Below the pieces are notes generated by a model. The model saw nothing but the letters and a program-made list of their open reading frames with translations. It was not told the origin of the DNA and did no database searches. Positions 35,227 to 43,553 of a DNA stretch of 64,000 bases are shown one piece after another; within the stretch, counting starts at the first letter, position 1; the number at the start of each line of letters is the position of its first letter. The stretch is from Kaistia adipata DSM 17808 (lineage in GTDB: Bacteria > Pseudomonadota > Alphaproteobacteria > Rhizobiales > Kaistiaceae). The translations under genes were made by a program, and so were the position numbers. The stretch lies in the NCBI RefSeq assembly GCF_000423225.1, contig NZ_AUHO01000010.1, positions 372,001 through 436,000 of the forward strand, given 5' to 3'.

Positions 35227-36966
35227 CTAGAGGCCGAGCCCGCGCTTGCGGCCGAAATCCCAATCGACGCCGCCGCCGTCGCGGGCGACGCCCGAGACAT
35301 GGCGGCCGAGCTGCTTGTCGAGGGATGGCGACCAGGGCACGAGCTGGAAGCCGAGGCCGTCGTCGATCATGGCGAAGCGGCCGGAGGCGAGCGTCAGGCG
35401 CTGGCGGTAGGTGCCGGCGACATATTCCCCGCTCTCGGCCGGTTTGAACGGCTGGCCGGTCTCCTTCGCGAGCCTTCCGGCCACGGCATCGACTTCACGG
35501 CGGCGGAGCGTGTCGATCAGGTTGCGGTTGAAGATGATGCGGCGGCCTTGCTGCTCGGCCAATCCTTCACCGACGAGATGCTCCGCGCGTTGCCGCATCG
35601 CGTCCCGCACTTCGGCGCCGAAGCCGCCGTCCGACATGGCGACGGGTTCTCGGGCGATGGATTGCCGGTCGAGCCAGGTCGCGCCGGTGGCGCTCACCTG
35701 ATGCTGGAGATCGAGATCGGAGCGGACGGCGAGCGCGACACGGCGATCGCCTTTCGCGTCCTCGTATGCGCGCAGCTCGACGATCGATCCCGGTGGGCTG
35801 TCGCCTGTGGCGTCGAGATGCGGCAGCCGGATGTGATGGGTGCGGCCGTCCACGCCGTCGACCACGGCGTAGGCCGTTCCCTTCAGCTCGTCGTCAAGGC
35901 CGCGCTCGACCAGGCGGCCGATGACGGGGACATCGAGGCTCTCGCCGGCGAGGACATAGCTGGCCGAGCCGCGCTCGATCCCGCGTTCGGTGAGCGCCCG
36001 GTGCATCCGCTTGATGATGTCGCCGCGCTCGCCGAGTTTGCGAAGCGTGGCTTCGGCCTCGGCCTTGATGAACCATTGCTGGTGTCCGACCTGTCCGGCG
36101 AGCCCACGGATTTCGAGGGTGCGCAGCCTGCCGACCTTCAGCGCATGAAACTCGTCCGGCTGCTGGCCGGGCTGCGGCGCGAGGTCGATGATGCCCGACC
36201 TGCCGGCGTCGCGGACAAGCTGCCGGTCGAGCTGCGTCCAGCGTTCGGCCTCGACCTGCCGCTCCAGATTGCGGTTGATCTCCAGATCGCTGCGCTGACC
36301 GAGCTCCTGGGTGACGAGATCCTGCGCGCGGGCGCGCATTCCCTCCTTGATGTAGTCGCGGGAGATCACGAGATCCTGGCCGTCGTCGGTACGGCCACGC
36401 AGGATGATATGGATATGGGGATTGTCGGTGTTCCAGTGATCGACGCCGACCCAATCGAGCTTCGTGCCGAGATCCTTTTCCACCTGGCCCATCAGCTCGC
36501 GGGCGTGGTCCTTGAGGTCGGCCATATCCACGGCGTCCTCCGGCGAGACGATGAAGCGGAAGTGATGCCGGTCGTCCTCGCAGCGCGCCGCGAAATCGCG
36601 GGCATCCACGTTGTCGCTTTCAGGACCGAACAGCCGCGCCTTCTCCCCGTCTCGGGTCACGCCGTCGCGGCGCAGATATGACAGGTGTGCGCCGAGCGGC
36701 GCGGCGCGCGCGCCATGGCGCACCACGCGGGTCTTGATGACCACGATGCGCGAGCGGCCGGTGAGCAGCCGATTGGCCTGAATGCTGGCGCGCTGGCCGC
36801 GCCCGAAGCGCGAGCGGTTGCCCGTCGTGATCTTGCCGGAACGGGAGACGCGGCCCCCGGCCTTCTGCGCGGCGGCGAGCGCCTGCGCAATGAAAGGCCG
36901 CGCCTGCTGTGCGCGGGTCGATCGGATACGCCCAGGCCGGACGCGAATATCGCTGTCATCGGCCAT
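35227..36966 (-). CDS. Relaxase (VirD2-like, DUF3363)
   Basis: The 579-residue protein would nick at oriT and lead the strand into the recipient. The metal-binding three-His motif is HWNTDNPHIHIIL at about 177-189. A candidate catalytic Tyr is in HLSYLRRDG (Tyr97). The C-terminal half is the DUF3363 region (SGEYVAGTYRQRLTLASGRF). It belongs to the RlxS/MOBP-like group of alphaproteobacterial ICEs. It is expressed away from the 243-bp spacer that contains the likely oriT. Confidence 0.92.
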   Translation of the reverse strand: MADDSDIRVRPGRIRSTRAQQARPFIAQALAAAQKAGGRVSRSGKITTGNRSRFGRGQRASIQANRLLTGRSRIVVIKTRVVRHGARAAPLGAHLSYLRRDGVTRDGEKARLFGPESDNVDARDFAARCEDDRHHFRFIVSPEDAVDMADLKDHARELMGQVEKDLGTKLDWVGVDHWNTDNPHIHIILRGRTDDGQDLVISRDYIKEGMRARAQDLVTQELGQRSDLEINRNLERQVEAERWTQLDRQLVRDAGRSGIIDLAPQPGQQPDEFHALKVGRLRTLEIRGLAGQVGHQQWFIKAEAEATLRKLGERGDIIKRMHRALTERGIERGSASYVLAGESLDVPVIGRLVERGLDDELKGTAYAVVDGVDGRTHHIRLPHLDATGDSPPGSIVELRAYEDAKGDRRVALAVRSDLDLQHQVSATGATWLDRQSIAREPVAMSDGGFGAEVRDAMRQRAEHLVGEGLAEQQGRRIIFNRNLIDTLRRREVDAVAGRLAKETGQPFKPAESGEYVAGTYRQRLTLASGRFAMIDDGLGFQLVPWSPSLDKQLGRHVSGVARDGGGVDWDFGRKRGLGL

Positions 36967-37021
36967 GACGCAGCCCCGCGCGGTGCAAAAGGCACAGGGA
37001 AATCAGTAAGATGGGCGCGCG

Positions 37022-37108
37022 GCGCACAGTGCGCGAAAGCGCGGCACGGTGCGGAACGCGCCGAAAACCCAAGCAAAAACAACCGACCGACCGAAGCGCA
37101 CCGTGCGC
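37022..37108. other. Candidate origin of transfer (oriT)
   Basis: The spacer upstream of the relaxase contains two copies of the palindrome GCGCAC-N-GTGCGC, at 37022-37034 and 37096-37108, and an imperfect relative (GGCACGGTGC) between them. The second copy is followed by CTTTTTA on the plus strand. Iterated palindromes next to a relaxase gene are typical of relaxase-binding or nic regions. The nick site itself cannot be placed by eye. Confidence 0.45.
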
Positions 37109-37209
37109 CTTTTTATCTCGCCATCGTCCGGTTGTTGTGCCTGCCTCTGCCCCTGACGCCCTCCATGGCACGCCGGACCACGATTGCGCGCGAATGGCGG
37201 CTCGCACGC

Positions 37210-37923
37210 TCATGGGCGCTCTCCTTGGGCGGAGCGTGCGACGACAAGGGGCGAATCCGATGTTGCGGCCGGGTCGGTCGGCCTCGCCGTGACGGAGGAT
37301 CGGCTATCGTCCGAACGCTCACTGGCCGACCGTGACGCGGCGGGGCGAGCGTCGGCGGAACGCACGACGAAGATCGCCGCATCGCGCCAGTCGGGCGGCG
37401 GATCGCCCCGCCGGACTGACGCTTCTGATGCGGCCGCACCGCCGAGAACCGGCACGAGCGCGGCGACATAGGCCCGCGTTTCGGCAGGCAACGCGCGGCC
37501 GGTGGAACGATGATCGTCATAGCGGCCGGGGCCTGCATTGTAGGCCGCGAGCATCGCGCCGACATCGCCATAGCGGTCCCACATTTCGCGCAGATAGGCC
37601 GCGCCCGCCAGGATGTTGTCGTGCGGGTCATAGGGGTCGCGGCCGAGACGGTATCGGACGCGCAAGGCGGCCCATGTGTCGGGCATGATCTGCATCAGCC
37701 CCAACGCGCCCGCCGACGAGATCGCGCGCACGTCGCCCGCGCTCTCGGCGCGCAGCACGGCGCGAATCCAGCGTTCGGGGATGCCGAACCGCTGCGCCGC
37801 CTCGGTGATGTGGGCGGCATAGGGATCGACGGCGGCCGGACGGGACACCGGGGCCGACTGTGCAAGAGCAGCGCCGGTCGCGCTCGTGGCGAGGATCAGG
37901 CCGGAAAGGAGAAAGAGAGCCAT
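37210..37923 (-). CDS. Lytic transglycosylase (SLT domain)
   Basis: The 237-residue exported muramidase locally opens peptidoglycan for the mating channel. A signal peptide (MALFLLSGLILATSATGAAL, cleavage near AQS) precedes the SLT fold. Catalytic Glu60 lies in LRAESAGD, followed by SSAGALGLMQIMP and AAYNAGPGRYDD. The C-terminal 60 or so residues are polar and disordered. An in-frame start at 37989 adds 22 basic residues; 37923 is preferred for the signal peptide. Confidence 0.88.
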   Translation of the reverse strand: MALFLLSGLILATSATGAALAQSAPVSRPAAVDPYAAHITEAAQRFGIPERWIRAVLRAESAGDVRAISSAGALGLMQIMPDTWAALRVRYRLGRDPYDPHDNILAGAAYLREMWDRYGDVGAMLAAYNAGPGRYDDHRSTGRALPAETRAYVAALVPVLGGAAASEASVRRGDPPPDWRDAAIFVVRSADARPAASRSASERSDDSRSSVTARPTDPAATSDSPLVVARSAQGERP

Positions 37924-37992
37924 GCGCCGGGCGGCGTGATGCCGCCCGTGCGCACTCCGATGGCTCGTCGATGGACGGCGAGCGGGCATCGG

Positions 37993-38340
37993 TCAGTCCT
38001 TCTCGGCGCGGTCGCGCGGACGCGACCAATGCAGTGACCAGTCATTTCCGGCATCGTCGTCGCGGAACAGGTTGGCGCGGATCGGCTGCGGAAATGTCGG
38101 ATCGTCGATCAGCAACGCGACATATTCGCCTGCCTTCTCGCCGGTGCGCTTCCAGCCCGCGCCGATCTCGGCGGTGGTCTCGTTGCTCATGGCATCGAAG
38201 ACGTGAACGCGATAATCGGGCGCGTTTTCGGTGTCGGACGGCTCGGCCGGAACGATGATGATGTCCTGGACGAGCAGCAGCGTCAGAAGATTGCCGATGA
38301 AGCCGGTCTCTTCGCGTCTGAATTCACCAATCTGAGGCAT
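37993..38340 (-). CDS. DUF736 protein
   Basis: The 115-residue protein begins MPQIGEFRREETGFIGNLLT and ends DDAGNDWSLHWSRPRD, the pattern of the small DUF736 family. That family is widespread in alphaproteobacterial plasmids and ICEs and its role is unknown. The start at 38340 is preferred because upstream in-frame codons overlap a terminator hairpin. An intrinsic terminator separates it from traF. Confidence 0.85.
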   Translation of the reverse strand: MPQIGEFRREETGFIGNLLTLLLVQDIIIVPAEPSDTENAPDYRVHVFDAMSNETTAEIGAGWKRTGEKAGEYVALLIDDPTFPQPIRANLFRDDDAGNDWSLHWSRPRDRAEKD

Positions 38341-38365
38341 GATTGCTTCCTTTGCGGTGGCGTTG

Positions 38366-38400
38366 AAAAAGCCATCGGCGAGCACCGCTCCCGCCGATGG
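38366..38400 (-). terminator. Intrinsic terminator between traF and the DUF736 gene
   Basis: Arms CCATCGGCG (38372-38380) and CGCCGATGG (38392-38400) form a 9-bp stem. On the minus strand it is followed by CTTTTT (38366-38370). This is a textbook rho-independent terminator for the parA-to-traF transcript. Confidence 0.8.
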
Positions 38401-38409
38401 GGGAAGCTG

Positions 38410-38955
38410 TCAGCGCGTCGGCGCGCGCCACTCGAACCGGCCGTTGCCGTCTTCGTCGGTCCACAGCGGGATCGCATGGCCGATGATCTGGTCGGTGGAA
38501 GTCAGGCCGAAGTAGCGACCGTCGAGGCTGTCGCGGACCTGCCAGTTCATGAGGAAGACTTCGCCGGTCTGGATGCGGCGGCAGCCGTGCCAGACCGGCA
38601 GTTCCCGTCCGATCCGGTCGCGCTCCAGCGCCGCGCCCATTTCGATCCCGTCCACGGTGATCGTGCGGCCGGTGCGGCAAACGGTCTGGCCGGAAACGCC
38701 GAGAACGCGCTTGATGAGCGGCACGCCCCTGGGCAGATAGCCGCGCTCGGCCATGAAGGCGGCGAGCGGTTCGGGGGCATCGACCGCGACAAGATCGGTG
38801 ACGTCGAACGGCCCGTCAAAGTCGATCGTGTAGAAGCCGACAGGCGCGCTGGCCGAGGCGTTCCACATCAGCTTGACCGGCATCGGCGTGAGCGCCGGAT
38901 AGGCGATGCCCATCGTGGCGAGCGCCATGACGAGGACGAGGCTGGCGCGCGTCAT
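38410..38955 (-). CDS. traF: Conjugal transfer S26 signal peptidase TraF
   Basis: The 181-residue membrane-anchored serine peptidase has an N-terminal signal anchor (SLVLVMALATMGIAYPALTP), a nucleophile Ser near 34-36 (NASASAPVGFY) and general-base Lys82 (PLIKRVLGVSG). It probably processes TrbC pilin. The start at 38955 overlaps the DUF2840 gene by 4 bp. A longer in-frame version upstream is spurious. Confidence 0.9.
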   Translation of the reverse strand: MTRASLVLVMALATMGIAYPALTPMPVKLMWNASASAPVGFYTIDFDGPFDVTDLVAVDAPEPLAAFMAERGYLPRGVPLIKRVLGVSGQTVCRTGRTITVDGIEMGAALERDRIGRELPVWHGCRRIQTGEVFLMNWQVRDSLDGRYFGLTSTDQIIGHAIPLWTDEDGNGRFEWRAPTR

Positions 38956-39473
38956 GGCTGGACCTTCCTGCGCAGGAGGAAGGCGCGATGCTGTTCGAGC
39001 GTGTAGGCGCGCGGCTGATGGGCGGCGGCCATCCGGTTGTGGACGTGCCGCCAGTGCTCCGGCGAAACGGCGTCCGCATCGATGCCGATCGCCTCGATCG
39101 CATCGACATGGCGCAGCACGTCCTCGACCTTCGGCCAGCCCTCGATCTTGAGCAGGATTTCGCCGCCCGGCCGCACGAAAGGCAGCGTCTGATACGCTTC
39201 GCCCGGCTCGACCGCCCGCACGATGTCGATGCGCGAGATGATCGTGCCGAAGTCGTTCGCCGCCCATCGCACGAAGGCGAAGACGGTGTTCGGCCGGAAA
39301 GAGAGAATGCGCTGGCGACGGTCGACGATCTGTTCGTTGGCCGCCTGGCCGAACCTGATCCAGTATTCGATCTTCTTCTCGATCCACGTCAGCTCGACGC
39401 GGGTCATGCGATCATGGGAGAGCGCGGACGGCATTGGGCCGCCGCGCGCGCGCGGGGCCGCGGTGCCGGTCAT
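38952..39473 (-). CDS. DUF2840 protein
   Basis: The 173-residue protein has the DUF2840 core (VELTWIEKKIEYWIRFG, then RRQRILSFRPNTVFAFVRWA). The family is confined to conjugative elements, next to traF and parA, and its function is unknown. Starts at 39473 or at an internal Met about 22 codons later are possible. It overlaps both neighbours by 4 bp. Confidence 0.83.
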   Translation of the reverse strand: MTGTAAPRARGGPMPSALSHDRMTRVELTWIEKKIEYWIRFGQAANEQIVDRRQRILSFRPNTVFAFVRWAANDFGTIISRIDIVRAVEPGEAYQTLPFVRPGGEILLKIEGWPKVEDVLRHVDAIEAIGIDADAVSPEHWRHVHNRMAAAHQPRAYTLEQHRAFLLRRKVQP

Positions 39474-39721
39474 TCGGGGTCTCCTGGGTTCGGGGGAAAT
39501 TCGCGCGTGAGCAGCTCGCGCAGCATGTCGGCGACGGTGACGCCGCGCCCGAAAGCCGCGATCTTGATCCGGCCGCGCAGCTCCGGCGTCACGTCGATGG
39601 TGAGCCGCGCCGTGTAGGCGGTCGCCTCGGATGCGCGCGGCGAGCTCTCGGCCGTCTTGATCCATTGCTCGGGATCGGCGGGGCGCTTGGCGAAGCCGCG
39701 CTTCTCGACGCGGGCCGTCAT
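39470..39721 (-). CDS. ParG-like ribbon-helix-helix partition protein
   Basis: The 83-residue protein has a basic, flexible N-terminus and a C-terminal ribbon-helix-helix unit (TARLTIDVTPELRGRIKIAA, then FGRGVTVADMLRELLT). It directly follows parA with a 4-bp overlap, as a centromere-binding ParG/ParB-like partner would. The assignment rests on fold-like pattern and position. Confidence 0.7.
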   Translation of the reverse strand: MTARVEKRGFAKRPADPEQWIKTAESSPRASEATAYTARLTIDVTPELRGRIKIAAFGRGVTVADMLRELLTREFPPNPGDPE

Positions 39722-40374
39722 GACGCGGCTCCGTTGCCGATGCGCAGCCGCCCGATCTCAGATGCGAGTGCAACGATCTCGCGGGCGGCGGGCGAACGGC
39801 TGTCGATTTCCGAGGCGAGCCGCCCGGACTGCGCGGCGTCGGCGAAGACGATGCGCTGACCGATGGTCGCGGCGAGCACCGGCGGATCGTGATCGGCCAG
39901 CGTCTCGGCGGTCTCGCGCGCGATGACGGTGCGCGCGGCGCAGCGATTGAGAACGAAGCGGGCGACGAGCTGCGGCCGGTAGATGCGCGCTTCCGACAGG
40001 AGCGAAAGCATTTCGGCTGAAGCCCAGCCGTCGAGCGGCGAAGGCTGCACCGGGATCAGCACGAGGTCGGCGGCGAGCAATGCCGACCGCATGAGGCCGG
40101 CGACGCGCGGCGGGCCGTCGATGACGATGTGATCGACATCGCGCGCCAGCTCGGGCGCTTCGCGGTGGAGCGTATCGCGCGCCAGGCCGACGACGCCGAA
40201 TGCGCGCGGCAGGCCCTCCCGGCTGCGCTGCTCGGACCAGTCGAGTGCCGAACCCTGTGGGTCCGCGTCGATCAGCGTGACACGGCGGCCAGGCCCGGCG
40301 AGTTCACCGGCGAGATGGAGCGCGAGCGTCGTCTTCCCGACGCCGCCTTTCTGATTGAGAAGCGCGACGATCAT
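39718..40374 (-). CDS. parA: Partition ATPase ParA
   Basis: The 218-residue Walker-type ParA/MinD ATPase has the deviant Walker A KGGVGKTTL at 9-17, a second-half Asp motif (HIVIDGPPR) and the switch region LIDADPQGSALDW. It probably stabilises the excised ICE circle with the adjacent small DNA-binding protein. It overlaps the repA 3' end by 4 bp. Confidence 0.9.
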   Translation of the reverse strand: MIVALLNQKGGVGKTTLALHLAGELAGPGRRVTLIDADPQGSALDWSEQRSREGLPRAFGVVGLARDTLHREAPELARDVDHIVIDGPPRVAGLMRSALLAADLVLIPVQPSPLDGWASAEMLSLLSEARIYRPQLVARFVLNRCAARTVIARETAETLADHDPPVLAATIGQRIVFADAAQSGRLASEIDSRSPAAREIVALASEIGRLRIGNGAAS

Positions 40375-40526
40375 CGGCGTCCCCCCGGCGGATCGAGGGG
40401 AAGCCGGGGCGCGTCGGGATCGCCGGCCTGTGCGGTCGGGAGGCGCTTTTTCGCGGCTACGCTGAGGCTTCTGGCGGCGTCGCGGATGAGGTTTTCCACA
40501 TCGCGCGCGCGCTCTTCAAAGTTAGA
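40371..40526 (-). pseudogene. 3' end of repA, separated by the IS element
   Basis: The tail SNFEERARDVENLIRDAARS continues to PRLPLDPPGGRR and stops inside the parA start overlap. It continues the RepA reading frame that breaks off at LNLESN on the far side of the IS, so the two pieces were one gene. On its own it has no start signal. Confidence 0.75.
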
Positions 40527-40655
40527 TTCTTGGTTAGCCGGGGTACTGACTGGTGCCCGCTGGTCAGCGTTTCGGCTGTGGCGATGATGCCTTCGTGAAG
40601 CGATCGTGGAAGACGGTGCGCGGTGCTCCGTCGGGATCGGCGACGGAGGTGAACC

Positions 40656-41702
40656 ATGGAGTTCTATGCGGGACTGGACGTGTCGCTGGAAGCGACGAGT
40701 GTTTGCGTGGTGAATGGCGAGGGCAAGGTCGTCCGGGAAGGAAAACTGCCGTCCGACCCGGATGCGATCGAGCTGTTCCTGGCCGAATGGGGCATCCATC
40801 TCAAGCGGGTCGGGCTGGAAGCCTTCTCGTTCAGCGCCTGGCTGTATGCCGCCCTCGATGAAAAGGGGCTGCCGATCGTCTGCATCGAGACCCGCCACAC
40901 CAAGGCGGCGCTCAACGCCATGCTGAACAAGACCGACAGGAACGATGCGCGAGGCATCGCGCAGTTGATGCGCACCGGCTGGTTCCGGCCCGTCCACGTC
41001 AAGTCGCGCGAGGCGCAGGCGCTGCGGATGCTGCTTGCCGGCCGCAAGGCGCTGCTCGGCAAGGTGCTCGACATGGAGAACATGATCCGCGGCCTGATCC
41101 GGCCGTTCGGCCTGAAGGTCGGTCCGGTCTCCATCGGCAAGTTCGACGGGCGCGTGCGCGAACTGGTCGCCGGCCTTGCCGAGCTGGAGCAGATCGTCGA
41201 GCCGCTGCTGGCCGCGCGCGCGGCGATGCGCTTGCAGTTCGCTCGCATGCACCGATTGGCGCTGGCGGCTGCGCGCCAAGACAAGGCGGTGCGCCGGATG
41301 ATGACGGTGCCCGGCGTCGGCGCCATCGTGGCGCTGACCTTTCGCGCCACCGTCGACGATCCGGCCCGGTTCAGGAAATCCGTGACCATCGGCGCCCACT
41401 TCGGGCTGACGCCTCGACGCTACCAGTCCGGCGAGACCGACTGGTCGGGGCGCATCTCCAAATGCGGGGACGCGATGACGCGGGCCATGCTCTACGAGGC
41501 GGCGATCGCGATCCTCACGCGCATCCCGAAGACCTTCAAGCTCAGGCTCTGGGGGCTGAAGCTCATGAAGAAGAAGGGGCTGAAGAAGGCTGCGACCGCC
41601 GTGGCGCGGGCGTTGGCCGTGCTCCTGCACAAGATCTGGGTCGATGGTTCGACCTTCCGATATGGCGTCGGCCTGAAGGGCGGCCGGATCGCTCGCGCAT
41701 GA
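40656..41702 (+). CDS. IS110-family transposase
   Basis: The 348-residue DEDD transposase has an N-terminal RuvC-like catalytic domain (YAGLDVSLEATSVCV, NKTDRNDARGIAQLMRTGWF) and a C-terminal Transposase_20 domain (MTVPGVGAIVALTF, GAHFGLTPRRYQSGETDWSG, CGDAMTRAMLYEAA) that carries the conserved Ser region. The start has a GGAGGTGAACC ribosome-binding site. The gene appears intact and the element may still move. Confidence 0.92.
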   Translation: MEFYAGLDVSLEATSVCVVNGEGKVVREGKLPSDPDAIELFLAEWGIHLKRVGLEAFSFSAWLYAALDEKGLPIVCIETRHTKAALNAMLNKTDRNDARGIAQLMRTGWFRPVHVKSREAQALRMLLAGRKALLGKVLDMENMIRGLIRPFGLKVGPVSIGKFDGRVRELVAGLAELEQIVEPLLAARAAMRLQFARMHRLALAAARQDKAVRRMMTVPGVGAIVALTFRATVDDPARFRKSVTIGAHFGLTPRRYQSGETDWSGRISKCGDAMTRAMLYEAAIAILTRIPKTFKLRLWGLKLMKKKGLKKAATAVARALAVLLHKIWVDGSTFRYGVGLKGGRIARA

Positions 41703-42129
41703 TGGCAGCGTAAGCGATCCGGCCGCGCCCTTCCGGCGCGTCACCAGGTTCCGCCACGGCGGAGCGGCGTCTCCCGGGGAGACGGGGACACGGGCGAGAT
41801 CGAAACTTGAGTTGCCGGCAACCTTCGGGCGAAACCGCACGGCGCTTGTTAGCCTGACCGCCTGGTCTCCAGATCCCGGAATGTGGCGGACACCATGCCG
41901 ACCACGGACGTTAGCGAGTGCTCCTCGGAGAGACATGAGCCGCACCTCAGCGTGACGATGATGGAAGGGAACGGCCGCAGCGGCGGCAGACGGCGGCGTT
42001 CGCGCGTCCTGGAGGGCGCTCGCCGATGTCGTGTTCGGTAAAAGCGGCTTTACGGATCAGTCTGTCGGTGACAGATTGAAGTGGAGAGGCGTTGTCTCCA
42101 CAGCCCACTGACTCACAACAACAAGTTAG
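41703..42129 (+). ncRNA. Candidate bridge/seek RNA region of the IS110-family element
   Basis: About 430 bp lie between the transposase stop and the right subterminal repeat without a sense gene. In IS1111-type elements the guide RNA that pairs with target and donor is encoded here. Stem-forming segments such as CTCCCGGGGAG (41770s) and GCGCCCTTCCGGCGC (41725-41740) are present. The exact RNA and its loops are not resolved by eye. Confidence 0.35.
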
Positions 42130-43110
42130 AGTCAGTACGTTAGACTCTAAGTTAAGGGCGCGAATCCGCCTGCGATTTCCAGACGTTAAGGCCGGTTTGG
42201 GTTCCTGATAGCACGAGCCTCGGGTTCCCGATGGCACGATAGTCCGGGTTCCCGATAGCACGAGCCCGTCCACAGGTTTTCCACAGGCCGGGAGCGGCTC
42301 GAAAGCGAGCAGCGTGCGCCCGCCGATCTCCACCTCCAGCGACAGGACGTAGCCGGGTAGCGGCTGGCGCCGCACGATGTCGCGCATCTCGAACGCGAAG
42401 CGTTTGAACGGCGACAGGCTGCCGGATTTGACGTGGAGATGGCGCAGATCGAAACGCCAGCCGTCGCGCTGGCGGCCGCCGTGCTTGCGCACGATGCGGT
42501 AGAGCCAGCGGTCGAGACCGCCGGTGAGATGGAAATAGGCCGGGTCGATGGTGAGGATGAGCGCGTCATCGAGGACGGCTTTGTAGAACCAGTCGGGGAC
42601 GATCAGTTCGATGCCGTCCGGCCGCCCATGGCGGTCGGTGCGCTCCTGCCATTCGTTGATCCATGAAAAGCGATGGCGGCGGCCTTCGGCCGGCTGGCGG
42701 ATCGATGTCGAGATGGTGGTCGATTGCAGCCGGTCCAGCGCCGCCTTGAGGCGCTGATAGTCGCGCAAGCTGGTGCCGCGTCCGACATAGGTGAGGATTT
42801 CATAGGGCGTCGCGGCCATCAGCCTGGACGTGCGAAGCCCGTTGTCGCGGGCTTCGACGATCTGGCTGGCGGCCCAGATCAGGATGTCGGCGTCCCAGAT
42901 CGTGGCCATGCCATGATCGGGAACGGCCTCGACGCGGATCGTGATGTCGCCGGCCGAAAAGTCGATCGGGGCCACGCGATGGGATTTGGAGAGGGAGAAG
43001 AAGGGATAGGCCATGAGATCCTGCGCATCTCGTGGCGCGAAGTCGCCGGGGAGCGCGCGAAACAGATCGAGCTGCCCACGCTCCGAAGAGTCACGACGCC
43101 GCACCACCAT
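41947..43110 (-). pseudogene. repA: Replication initiator RepA, 5' portion interrupted by the IS
   Basis: The native part (about 325 residues) is the plasmid-type initiator found in this ICE family. The core has winged-helix features: FSAGDITIRVEAVPDHGMAT, SLRDYQRLKAALDRLQSTTI and SPFKRFAFEMRDIVRRQPLP. After NLESN the frame enters the IS and adds about 60 foreign residues (VLTLTCCCESVGC and on), ending at 41947. The lost C-terminal part is at 40371-40526. The main DNA-binding region precedes the break, so residual function cannot be excluded. Confidence 0.8.
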
Positions 43111-43128
43111 GAAAGGGTCCGGCCACGA

Positions 43129-43410
43129 TCAGCGCGCGTATCGGCCGGCGCTCTGGCCGGTCGGCAGCGTCTGGCGCTTGGCGGGCAGCACGGAGCCGCG
43201 CGGATCGGAGGTCGAGGTGACGGCGCCGCGCTCGGCCCAGGTTTCGAGATCGTCGACGGCATAGACGACGCGCCCGCCGAGTTTGCGGTAGGCCGGGCCG
43301 GTGCCGTAGGTCCGATGCTTTTCGAGGGTGCGGGCGGACAGGCTGAGAAACTCAGCGGCTTCCTTGGTCCGCAGGTAGCGTGGCGGGAGCGCGGCGGTAT
43401 CGGGTCGCAT
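43129..43410 (-). CDS. AlpA/Xis-type helix-turn-helix protein (RdfS-like excisionase candidate)
   Basis: The 93-residue protein has a winged helix-turn-helix of the excisionase/AlpA type (RYLRTKEAAEFLSLSARTLE, then KHRTYGTGPAYRKLGGRVVY). In ICEMlSymR7A the excisionase RdfS is a protein of this kind and is transcriptionally activated by FseA. Here it lies directly downstream of the fseA-like gene and 18 bp upstream of repA. Excisionase function is inferred from fold and context. Confidence 0.72.
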   Translation of the reverse strand: MRPDTAALPPRYLRTKEAAEFLSLSARTLEKHRTYGTGPAYRKLGGRVVYAVDDLETWAERGAVTSTSDPRGSVLPAKRQTLPTGQSAGRYAR

Positions 43411-43438
43411 GGGGCGGGCCTCCGTGGGGTTGCTGGGG

Positions 43439-43457
43439 GCCGCTGGCGATCAGCGGC
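43439..43457. promoter_or_regulatory. Dyad upstream of the excisionase-like gene
   Basis: GCCGCTG-GCGAT-CAGCGGC is a perfect 7-bp inverted repeat, 29 bp before the AlpA-like gene's start. If FseA activates this gene as in ICEMlSymR7A, this 143-bp spacer must hold its target, and the dyad is the clearest candidate. Confidence 0.4.
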
Positions 43458-43553
43458 TGACAACGACCACGGTGGCGGAGAACCGTCGGCGGGATGGATG
43501 GGGGACTTGAGGTGGCCTAAATCTCCACCCCGGAGGCCATGGCGGCGCGGCGA

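Larger units (their letters stand above)
40527..42144 (+). mobile_element. IS110-family insertion sequence (IS1111-like) in repA
   Basis: The element of about 1.6 kb holds a transposase at 40656-41702 and a non-coding 3' part of roughly 430 bp. Subterminal inverted repeats GTACTGACT (40543-40551) and AGTCAGTAC (42130-42138) lie near the ends, a feature of the IS1111 subgroup. GTTAGA occurs at both junctions (40521-40526 and 42139-42144), so the ends are fixed only to within a few bases. Insertion splits repA. Confidence 0.8.

Noticed and set aside
34765-36681. A 638-codon plus-strand frame across traG and the relaxase
   Set aside because: It crosses two well-supported genes on the other strand and resembles nothing.
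37096-37115. Calling the GCGCAC-C-GTGCGC hairpin with T-run a terminator
   Set aside because: The T-run is on the plus strand while the adjacent genes are on the minus strand, and the palindrome is repeated 74 bp away, so an oriT role is more likely.
40371-41945. A 524-codon minus-strand frame through the IS ending in the repA tail
   Set aside because: It is antisense to the transposase; only its last 50 or so codons are genuine RepA sequence, joined by chance.
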